Shown here: positions 1 to 4,829 of the stretch, piece after piece | Numbering within the stretch: the first letter of the stretch is position 1 | Layout: every line of letters begins with the position of its first letter | Assembly: GCA_903915565.1 (NCBI GenBank) | Contig: CAIWTG010000061.1 | Coordinates: 1-5,886 of the forward strand | From: an uncultured Chloroflexota bacterium | GTDB taxonomy: Bacteria; Chloroflexota; Dehalococcoidia; Dehalococcoidales; RBG-16-60-22 | Direction: 5' to 3' | Length of the DNA: 5,886 nucleotides | The notes under the pieces: model-generated | What the model was told of the DNA's origin: nothing | The model's database searches: none | Seen by the model: the letters and a program-made list of their open reading frames with translations, nothing else | Program-made: the position numbers and the translations under genes

Positions 1-29
1 ATCCGCTTTTCCAGCTCTTCTAACGACAT
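1..29 (-). CDS. N-terminal fragment of an unidentified protein (runs off the left edge)
   Basis: An ATG at 29-27 on the minus strand opens a frame reading MSLEELEKR before the window ends. It is preceded by a good Shine-Dalgarno sequence (GAAGGAG, 42-36) with a six-base spacer, so the start is believable although only nine codons are visible. The fragment is rich in Glu and Leu and looks like the start of a helix. It does not resemble the N-terminus of RuvB, the usual gene after ruvA. No function can be assigned from nine residues. It lies on the same strand as ruvA but about 295 bases downstream, and probably has its own promoter. Confidence 0.6.
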
Positions 30-58
30 CTTGAACTCCTTCTCTCCCAAACGGGATG

Positions 59-86
59 TTGAAGAGGGGTGTTAACCCCTCTTCAA
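59..86. repeat. Perfect inverted repeat: 12-bp stem, 4-base loop
   Basis: The arm TTGAAGAGGGGT (59-70) pairs without mismatch with ACCCCTCTTCAA (75-86) around the loop GTTA (71-74). This is a very stable hairpin in RNA from either strand. Neither side has the run of T expected of an intrinsic terminator: the plus side continues AATATATC and the minus side CATCCCG. On the minus strand it sits between a TATAAT box (150-145) and the Shine-Dalgarno sequence of the gene starting at 29. A hairpin in the 5' leader of that gene is therefore as likely as a terminator for the ruvA transcript. The structure is certain; the role is open. Confidence 0.75.
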
Positions 87-144
87 AATATATCTAAGTT
101 TATCCACCTGCCGACATTTCCCCCTTCCGCTTTCCTCATTACCT

Positions 145-150
145 ATTATA
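145..150 (-). promoter_or_regulatory. Candidate -10 box for the gene at the left edge
   Basis: The minus strand reads TATAAT at 150-145, a perfect sigma-70 type -10 hexamer. No good -35 hexamer sits 16-18 bases upstream; that stretch is the C- and G-rich CCCCCGGG. Transcription from here would start near 138 and give a leader of about 110 bases that includes the perfect hairpin at 86-59. The region is AT-rich, so a chance match is possible. Confidence 0.35.
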
Positions 151-324
151 TACTTAACCTGCAAATCCCGGGGGAAGCAATAGACTTAACATAAAATAAA
201 AAACGAATTAATAAACGAATCAAACCTAATCAATTTTGTTTCAAAGCTAAAAGAAAGAAAAAAAATTTCAAATACGAATGAGTGTTGACTGTGAACTGAT
301 TACTAACAACTGATAACTACTTCT

Positions 325-909
325 TCACCTGCTCCCCAGGTACTGCAAAGCCAGCTTCACCTTGTCCTCCAGCTTGAGTTTGCCCTCGGTGGGCAAAGCC
401 GCCACCGCCTTCACTGCCTCCGCCGCCGAGTACCCCAGAGCCGTCAGCGCCGCCAGTACGTCCGCGTTCTCCTGCGTCACCTGCGTTTCCGCCGTGATGA
501 CCCACCCCGCCCCGATTTTCTCCTTAAGCTCCAGGATGATGCGGCTAGCCACTTTCTTGCCGATGCCCGGTATCATGTCCAGCATATCCACGTTGCCGGT
601 GGCGATAGCCATCGTCACCTGGTTGGGAGTTAGGGCGGAAAGCATAGCCAGCGATAGTTTGGGTCCCAGTCCCGTCACGCCCAGTAGCGTCTCAAAGAGC
701 CAGAGTTCTTCGGTAGTAGGGAAGCCGTAAAGCGCGATGTTGTCCTCCCGCACGTGAGTGTGAGTATAGACCTTCACTTCACTTCCCGTTGTTCCAATCG
801 TCGTCAGCGAGGAGGTGGGCATATAGACCTTGAACCCCACGCCCCCCACGTTAATAATCGCCGCATCGCTATTCAGGCTCTCCAATTTTCCACTCAAACT
901 GGCTATCAT
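325..909 (-). CDS. ruvA: Holliday junction branch migration complex subunit RuvA
   Basis: RuvA binds four-way DNA junctions as a tetramer and positions the RuvB motors for branch migration. The 194-residue product matches the family length of about 190-205. Residues 1 to about 62 form the OB-fold domain (MIASLSGKLE at the start). The RED sequence at 54-56 puts Glu55 and Asp56 exactly where E. coli RuvA has its acidic pin. Two helix-hairpin-helix motifs follow: GVTGLG at 77-82 and IPGIGKK at 113-119. The C-terminal part (about 148-194, LAALTALGYSAAEAVKAV) is the small RuvB-binding domain. The ATG overlaps the ruvC stop as ATGA, and a GGAG (920-917) lies seven bases upstream, inside ruvC, so translation is probably coupled. 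ruvB does not follow in this window. Confidence 0.97.
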   Translation of the reverse strand: MIASLSGKLESLNSDAAIINVGGVGFKVYMPTSSLTTIGTTGSEVKVYTHTHVREDNIALYGFPTTEELWLFETLLGVTGLGPKLSLAMLSALTPNQVTMAIATGNVDMLDMIPGIGKKVASRIILELKEKIGAGWVITAETQVTQENADVLAALTALGYSAAEAVKAVAALPTEGKLKLEDKVKLALQYLGSR

Positions 910-1412
910 TGTCGCTCTCCCTGTCTCGTTATTAGGTCATTCAAATGCACTTCTTGCGCATGGCAGATAGCTACCGCCAGGGCGTCGGCGGCGTCATTGG
1001 GTTCGGGGATTTCCGCCAGGCCGAGCTGCAGGCGCACCATCTCCTGGATTTGCTCCTTGCTGCCTGCGCCGTAGTTGGCGACGCGTTGCTTGATATGGGC
1101 GGGAGTATATTCAAAGCAGGGGATTTCCTGATTGGCGGCAGCGAGGATGGCGATGGCTTGCGCGCGCCCGATGGCTAAAGCAGTTCTTACATTCTTCGCG
1201 ACGAAGGGCTGTTCCACGGCGACGCAATCAGGCTGATGTTTCCGGACGATTTTTTGGAGTTCGATAAAAAGCCGATTCAGCCTTTCGGCCATCGGGGATT
1301 TTTCGTTGACGGTTATCGCCCCGAAATCGACCAGGGCAAGTTCTGTACCCTCGCCCTCGACCACGCCCCACCCCATCACTACCGTGCCCGGGTCGATTCC
1401 TAATATTTTCAT
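906..1412 (-). CDS. ruvC: Crossover junction endodeoxyribonuclease RuvC
   Basis: RuvC is the dimeric resolvase that makes paired nicks in Holliday junctions, working with RuvAB. The 168 residues match the usual length. The RNase H-like fold begins MKILGIDPGT, giving Asp7. The other acidic catalytic residues are Glu67 (AVEQPF) and Asp140 and Asp143 (PNDAADALAVA). The set of four (D, E, D, D) is complete, so the enzyme should be active. The gene starts 15 bases after the yebC stop and overlaps ruvA by four bases. The bases before its ATG (AATTTTAAGAATATGCA) contain no real Shine-Dalgarno sequence, so expression may depend on ribosomes arriving from yebC. I see no frame damage. Confidence 0.97.
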   Translation of the reverse strand: MKILGIDPGTVVMGWGVVEGEGTELALVDFGAITVNEKSPMAERLNRLFIELQKIVRKHQPDCVAVEQPFVAKNVRTALAIGRAQAIAILAAANQEIPCFEYTPAHIKQRVANYGAGSKEQIQEMVRLQLGLAEIPEPNDAADALAVAICHAQEVHLNDLITRQGERQ

Positions 1413-1427
1413 TGCATATTCTTAAAA

Positions 1428-2183
1428 TTAAGATGCGGCTTGAATGGCCGCCATGACGGAATCTGGTATATCCACATTACTATAGACGTTCTGCACGTCA
1501 TCAAGCTCTTCCAGCCTGTCGATGAGTTTCAGGGCCTGGGTGGCGCCTTTGGCATCAAGGGTTACGAATGTTTCCGGTACCATCTGTATTTCGCTGGATT
1601 CTACCTTAATTTTGGCGGCTTCTAAAGCGGCGCGTACTTTTTCCATAGTGTTCGGCTGGGTATATACTTCCATCACACCGCCCCCCACATTTACATCCTC
1701 CGCCCCGGCGTCAATGGCGGCAAGTTCCAGGTCGTCGGTATTAACGCCCTCGGTATTAACAGTTATAACGCCGCGGGATTTAAACATGTAAGAAACACAA
1801 CCGTTCTCACCCATTGTTCCGCCGTGTTTGGTGAACGAGCTCCGCACTTCCTGTACGGTGCGGTTGCGGTTATCGGTCATCGCGCTGACCATGATGGCGA
1901 CGCCGTTAGGCCCGTAGCCTTCCAGCGTCATCTCTTCAAAGCTGCCGCCTTCCGCATTGCCGGTGCCTTTGGCGATTGCCCGGTCGATGTTGTCCAGCGG
2001 CATGTTGCTGTCGCGCGCTTTCTGGATGGCTAAACGCAAACGGAAATTGGTGTCCGCACTGCCCCCGCCTTCTTTAGCCGCGATGATGATTTCTCGCGTC
2101 AGCTTGGTATAGAGGTTGCCCTTCTTTATATCATCGGCGCCTTTTTTGTTTTTTATTTTAGACCACTTGTTGTGACCTGACAT
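1428..2183 (-). CDS. yebC: YebC/PmpR (TACO1) family protein
   Basis: The 251-residue product opens with the family hallmark MSGHNKWSKIKNKKG and has further conserved blocks: DTNFRLRLAIQKA (44-56), NMPLDNIDRAIAKGTG (60-75), TLEGYGPNGVA (86-96), TDNRNRT (103-109) and ELDDVQNVYSN near the C-terminus (226-236). Length and blocks fit a full-length cytosolic member. Some members have been reported as DNA-binding regulators, while the mitochondrial relative TACO1 acts in translation; which role applies here cannot be read from sequence. The start is secured by a near-perfect Shine-Dalgarno sequence, TAAGGAGG (2199-2192), eight bases before the ATG. It is the first gene of a probable yebC-ruvC-ruvA operon, a common arrangement in bacteria. 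Confidence 0.95.
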   Translation of the reverse strand: MSGHNKWSKIKNKKGADDIKKGNLYTKLTREIIIAAKEGGGSADTNFRLRLAIQKARDSNMPLDNIDRAIAKGTGNAEGGSFEEMTLEGYGPNGVAIMVSAMTDNRNRTVQEVRSSFTKHGGTMGENGCVSYMFKSRGVITVNTEGVNTDDLELAAIDAGAEDVNVGGGVMEVYTQPNTMEKVRAALEAAKIKVESSEIQMVPETFVTLDAKGATQALKLIDRLEELDDVQNVYSNVDIPDSVMAAIQAAS

Positions 2184-2223
2184 CGTCGTTGCCTCCTTAG
2201 TTCCTCAAATCCCCTAACTCATA

Positions 2224-2251
2224 ATTCTAACATAAATTGGCAAGGGGTCAA
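2224..2251 (-). promoter_or_regulatory. Candidate promoter of the yebC-ruvC-ruvA operon
   Basis: On the minus strand TTGACC (2251-2246, five of six to the -35 consensus) is followed after 16 bases by TAGAAT (2229-2224, five of six to the -10 consensus). Transcription would start near 2217, giving a leader of about 34 bases that carries the strong yebC Shine-Dalgarno sequence. Position, spacing and both boxes agree, so yebC probably does not depend only on read-through from rimI. Confidence 0.55.
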
Positions 2252-2252
2252 A

Positions 2253-2265
2253 GTGGCGGCGCCAC
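2253..2265 (-). terminator. Weak terminator-like hairpin after rimI
   Basis: GTGGC (2253-2257) pairs with GCCAC (2261-2265) around a three-base loop, 12 bases past the rimI stop. In the minus-strand RNA only three U follow the stem before GACCCC, so termination would be partial at best. The hairpin directly abuts the -35 box of the candidate yebC promoter, which fits a boundary between two transcription units. Confidence 0.3.
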
Positions 2266-2277
2266 GATATTTTTACA

Positions 2278-2898
2278 TTAATCAAGTTTTTTCTTTAATG
2301 CTTCCCTTAATTGAACGACGTGTTCCTGGAATGACGGTGACGTCAGCATATCGGTGGACATGATAAAGGCGTCTTCGTGATTATCCAGGTAGTAGCCCTT
2401 CCGCACGCCCATCTGCGCGAAGCCGTATTTGCTGTAAAGGCTCTGCGCCACAACGTTGGAAGCCCGCACCTCCAGCGTCATAAAACTGGCTTTGAGTTCG
2501 TTGGCAAGGTCGATGCTGGCTAAAAGTAATAGCTCCCCGATGCCTTTCCCCCGGTACTCCTGGCGGACGGCCAGATTTGTAACGTGAGCTTCGTCAACCA
2601 GCATCCAGACGCCGGCAAACCCGATGATATAGAAATGAGTGAGTAGCGGAGTTTTTGGGGAATGATGGGGGTTTCTCCTGGGAAAAAGCCACAAAAACTT
2701 ATTGGGCTGTTTTTTCTGGAATGGTGTGTAGTATTTGAATATCCTCGTGTCATCATAAGCGACCAGGTAGTGAGCTATTTTATTTTGCATCTCCTGCCGG
2801 TAGTTGGCGGGTGGCCATTGGGTAGGAAAAGCTTCTCGGTCAATCTCGTTTACCTGTTCAATGTCCTCATTAACCATCGGACGTATGGAATATGTCAA
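2278..2898 (-). CDS. rimI: RimI-type GNAT N-acetyltransferase (protein N-terminal alanine acetylase) with internal insertion
   Basis: RimI-type enzymes use acetyl-CoA to acetylate protein N-termini, classically ribosomal protein S18. Here SIRPMVNEDI (4-13) is the first GNAT strand and helix. Motif A is RGKGIG (116-121), the acetyl-CoA pyrophosphate loop. The RimI-specific block LEVRASN (142-148) and SLYSKYGF (153-160) gives Glu143 and Tyr155, matching Glu103 and Tyr115 of enterobacterial RimI with the same spacing. At 206 residues it exceeds the usual ~150. The excess is a basic, aromatic-rich insertion at about 50-88 and a C-terminal tail of about 20 residues. The start is TTG, supported by GGAG eight bases upstream; the next ATG (codon 8) would cut into the first strand. 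The physiological substrate is unknown. Confidence 0.85.
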   Translation of the reverse strand: MTYSIRPMVNEDIEQVNEIDREAFPTQWPPANYRQEMQNKIAHYLVAYDDTRIFKYYTPFQKKQPNKFLWLFPRRNPHHSPKTPLLTHFYIIGFAGVWMLVDEAHVTNLAVRQEYRGKGIGELLLLASIDLANELKASFMTLEVRASNVVAQSLYSKYGFAQMGVRKGYYLDNHEDAFIMSTDMLTSPSFQEHVVQLREALKKKLD

Positions 2899-2906
2899 AA
2901 ACGTCT

Positions 2907-2910
2907 CTCC
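2907..2910 (-). promoter_or_regulatory. Shine-Dalgarno site that fixes the TTG start of rimI
   Basis: The minus strand reads GGAG at 2910-2907, eight bases before TTG at 2898-2896. No in-frame ATG with comparable support exists. The downstream ATG at codon 8 has no ribosome binding site and would remove part of the first conserved GNAT strand. Confidence 0.6.
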
Positions 2911-2933
2911 GCTTTGTATTTATTCGTCGTGCC

Positions 2934-2961
2934 ATTGTAGCATATTTTTTATTCCAGGCAA
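2934..2961 (-). promoter_or_regulatory. Candidate rimI promoter with extended -10
   Basis: The minus strand has TTGCCT (2961-2956, four of six to the -35 consensus), a 16-base spacer and TACAAT (2939-2934, five of six). TG one base before the hexamer (TGCTACAAT) makes an extended -10, which can offset the weak -35. The predicted start near 2927 gives a leader of about 29 bases with the rimI Shine-Dalgarno sequence. It lies back-to-back with the nfi promoter. Confidence 0.5.
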
Positions 2962-2976
2962 ATATACATCAAATCG

Positions 2977-3006
2977 TTGCTAAAGGTCTTAACCTTTGTC
3001 TATAAT
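2977..3006 (+). promoter_or_regulatory. Candidate nfi promoter, placed for a leaderless transcript
   Basis: TTGCTA (2977-2982, four of six to the -35 consensus) is separated by 18 bases from a perfect TATAAT (3001-3006). The A of the nfi ATG is at 3013, six bases after the box and just where RNA synthesis would be expected to begin. The same promoter probably also serves prfB and the gene after it, since only 31 bases and then an overlap separate them. Confidence 0.55.
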
Positions 3007-3012
3007 CAAGTC

Positions 3013-3699
3013 ATGCGCATCACCCAACGGCATAGCTGGCACGTAACCACGCAAGAGGCAAGGGCGATACAACTAGAATTAGCCTCGGAAGTTTCGTGGA
3101 CAGGCGCCATCACTATGCCTCGCTATATCGCTGGCGTGGATATTTCCGTCAATAGATTCAGTAAAACCGGCACCGGTGCGGTCGTCGTTTTAACCTTCCC
3201 CGCCCTCCGCGTGGCGGAAATACAGGTCGTCACCGACCGCATCAATTTCCCTTATGTGCCGGGCTTGCTCTCTTTCCGCGAGGCGCCGTTATTGCTGGCG
3301 GCGTTCGAGAAATTAAAGCTGAAACCGGATATCGTTATGGTAGATGGGCAGGGGGTCGCTCATCCCAGGCGCTTTGGCATCGCCTCGCATCTGGGGCTTT
3401 TATTAGGTATCCCGACCATCGGCTGTGCCAAGTCGCGCTTATGCGGCGAGCATGATACACCTGATGTCAAAGCTGGCAGTTTCGCCGAGCTTAAAGACGG
3501 CGGCAAGGTTATAGGTGCGGTGCTGCGCACTCGCTATAATGTTAAACCTCTTTATGTCTCCATCGGCCACATGATTGATTTGCCTGATGCCGTCAAATGG
3601 GTCATGGCGTGCTGCCGGGGCTACCGCTTGCCGGAACCTACACGTTTGGCTCATCAGGCGGCGGGAGGCAACCTAAAACCAGTAGTGGCGTTACATTAA
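3013..3699 (+). CDS. nfi: Endonuclease V (deoxyinosine 3' endonuclease)
   Basis: Endonuclease V nicks DNA one base 3' of deaminated purines, chiefly hypoxanthine (deoxyinosine). The 228-residue protein has every family landmark: the N-terminal HSWHVTTQEARAIQ helix, AGVDIS with Asp43, the PYVPG wedge (80-84), FRE with Glu90, VDGQG with Asp111, and RLAHQAAG with His214. These match Asp43, Glu89, Asp110 and His214 of the Thermotoga maritima enzyme, so it should be active. A longer frame from TTG at 2977 is rejected, because that TTG lies in the -35 box and the added 12 residues are not family-like. The chosen ATG has no Shine-Dalgarno sequence, consistent with a leaderless mRNA. It is divergent from rimI and 31 bases upstream of prfB. 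Confidence 0.95.
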   Translation: MRITQRHSWHVTTQEARAIQLELASEVSWTGAITMPRYIAGVDISVNRFSKTGTGAVVVLTFPALRVAEIQVVTDRINFPYVPGLLSFREAPLLLAAFEKLKLKPDIVMVDGQGVAHPRRFGIASHLGLLLGIPTIGCAKSRLCGEHDTPDVKAGSFAELKDGGKVIGAVLRTRYNVKPLYVSIGHMIDLPDAVKWVMACCRGYRLPEPTRLAHQAAGGNLKPVVALH

Positions 3700-3730
3700 A
3701 AGGCATGAGATAATAATACAGGGGACTATA

Positions 3731-4829
3731 ATGCCAGATTTAACTGAAAAGCTCAAAGATTTACAAAACCGGGTCGCTATGGCCGTGGAGCATCTTTGAC
3801 GTCCCCGCTTTAGAAAAAGAAATCGTTAAGCTGGAAGAGCAGTCCGCCCAACCCGGTTTTTGGCAGGACCAGAACAAGGCCCAGGCTATCATGCGCCAGC
3901 TGTCCGATAAGAAAAAAACGGTACAGCAATGGCGGGGACTGGAAAAGAAACTGGTGGACTCCGCCGAACTGCTTTCAATGTCGGTGTCAGACGTTGCCCT
4001 TCAGACAGAGTTGACTAAAGAGCTTGATGAACTTGCTTCTCAAATCGATGAGCTTGAGTTCCGGCTGGCTTTTAGTGGTCAATACGATGCGCGCGATGCC
4101 ATCATCACCATCCACGCCGGCGCCGGGGGCACCGAGTCGCAGGACTGGGCGGAGATGCTGATGCGTATGTACCTGCGCTGGGCAGAACGCCGCCGCTTTA
4201 AAACCGAGGTGCTGGACACCTCCCCGGGTGATGAAGCGGGCATTAAGAAGACCGTTATCGCCGTTAAAGGCGAATACGCCCTCGGCTATTTGAAGTCGGA
4301 ACACGGCGTACACCGGCTGGTGCGGCTATCGCCCTTCGACTCCGACCATGCCCGCCATACCTCTTTCGCTTTGGTTGAGGTAATGCCCGAAGCCGAAAGC
4401 GACATCGAGGTCAATATTAAGCCGGAGGATATTAAGATAGAAACTTTCCGTTCCAGCGGGCCCGGTGGACAGCATATGCAAAAGACCAGCAGCGCCGTTA
4501 GAATTACCCACCTGCCGACGGGTACCGTTGTTTCCTGCCAGAGCGAGCGCTCGCAGCACATGAATAAGGATTACGCTTTTAAGATATTAAGGGCGCGCCT
4601 GCTGGAGCTGGAGATTGAAAAACAGGCAGCCGAAAAAGCAAAAATGAAAGGTAAGCGCATTGATGCGGGCTGGGGCAACCAGATTAGAAGCTATGTTCTC
4701 CACCCCTACCGTATGGTCAAGGACCACCGCACCGATTACGAAACCAGCAATACCGAGGCCGTGCTGGGCGGTGAGTTGGATGGTTTTATCAATGCCTATT
4801 TAAGGTCTATAATGGGAAAGAGAGAGTAA
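3731..4829 (+). CDS. prfB: Peptide chain release factor 2, expressed by +1 programmed frameshift
   Basis: RF2 recognises UGA and UAA stop codons and triggers peptide release on the ribosome. The gene is in two frames. ATG 3731 with GGGG six bases upstream reads 22 codons (MPDLTEKLKDLQ to EHL) to TGA at 3797-3799; slipping forward one base at CTT continues DVPALEKEIVKLEEQS without interruption to TAA at 4827-4829. The joined product is 365 residues, the same length as E. coli RF2. The stop-codon-reading tripeptide SPF is at 200-202, which separates RF2 from RF1, and the catalytic GGQ is at 245-247 within SGPGGQH. Ser241 occupies the position corresponding to E. coli residue 246. A call starting at ATG 3891 would lose 53 real residues. 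It probably shares a transcript with nfi and the downstream peptidase gene. Confidence 0.97.
3785..3800 (+). promoter_or_regulatory. prfB programmed +1 frameshift site
   Basis: The bases GTGGAG CAT CTT TGA C contain an internal Shine-Dalgarno-like GGAG (3787-3790), three bases, the slippery CTT (3794-3796), the in-frame TGA (3797-3799) and a following C, a poor termination context. The spacing equals that of E. coli prfB, where AGGGGG precedes TAT CTT TGA C. By the known mechanism, scarce RF2 leaves the UGA unread, the ribosome shifts +1 and full RF2 is made, which gives autoregulation. The Shine-Dalgarno-like element is weaker than in E. coli. Confidence 0.93.

Larger units (their letters stand above)
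30..324. other. AT-rich intergenic gap between ruvA and the left-edge gene
   Basis: No convincing gene lies in these 295 bases. Besides the hairpin at 59-86 and the TATAAT at 145-150, three things are visible. AAACGAAT is directly repeated at 201-208 and 213-220. A T-rich run on the minus strand (267-249) could help end the ruvA transcript but has no clear stem before it. A degenerate tandem pair, AACTGATTACTA at 294-305 and AACTGATAACTA at 308-319, differs at one of 12 positions with a 14-base period. The right part is strongly A-rich on the plus strand, unlike the neighbouring genes. Confidence 0.6.

Noticed and set aside
59..86. The 12-bp hairpin as a classical intrinsic terminator.
   Set aside because: No run of T follows the stem on either strand, so it is reported only as an inverted repeat of unknown role.
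201..220. Two AAACGAAT copies 12 bases apart as the start of an iteron or operator array.
   Set aside because: There are only two exact copies in a very A-rich stretch, with no nearby replication or regulator gene.
362..730. Long plus-strand open frame lying over ruvA.
   Set aside because: It is antisense to a gene with clear family motifs, its translation is low-complexity Ser/Ala/Pro, and it has no ribosome binding site or recognisable domain. The same holds for the other open frames opposite ruvC, yebC, rimI and prfB.
2977..3012. In-frame TTG at 2977 as the start of endonuclease V (240 residues).
   Set aside because: It has no Shine-Dalgarno sequence, its codons overlap the -35 and -10 boxes, and the extra 12 residues do not look like the family N-terminus. 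The ATG at 3013 fits better.
3731..3799. prfB as a broken gene because of the in-frame TGA.
   Set aside because: The stop lies exactly at a CTT TGA C recoding site with an upstream GGAG, and both frames together give a full-length RF2 with SPF and GGQ intact.
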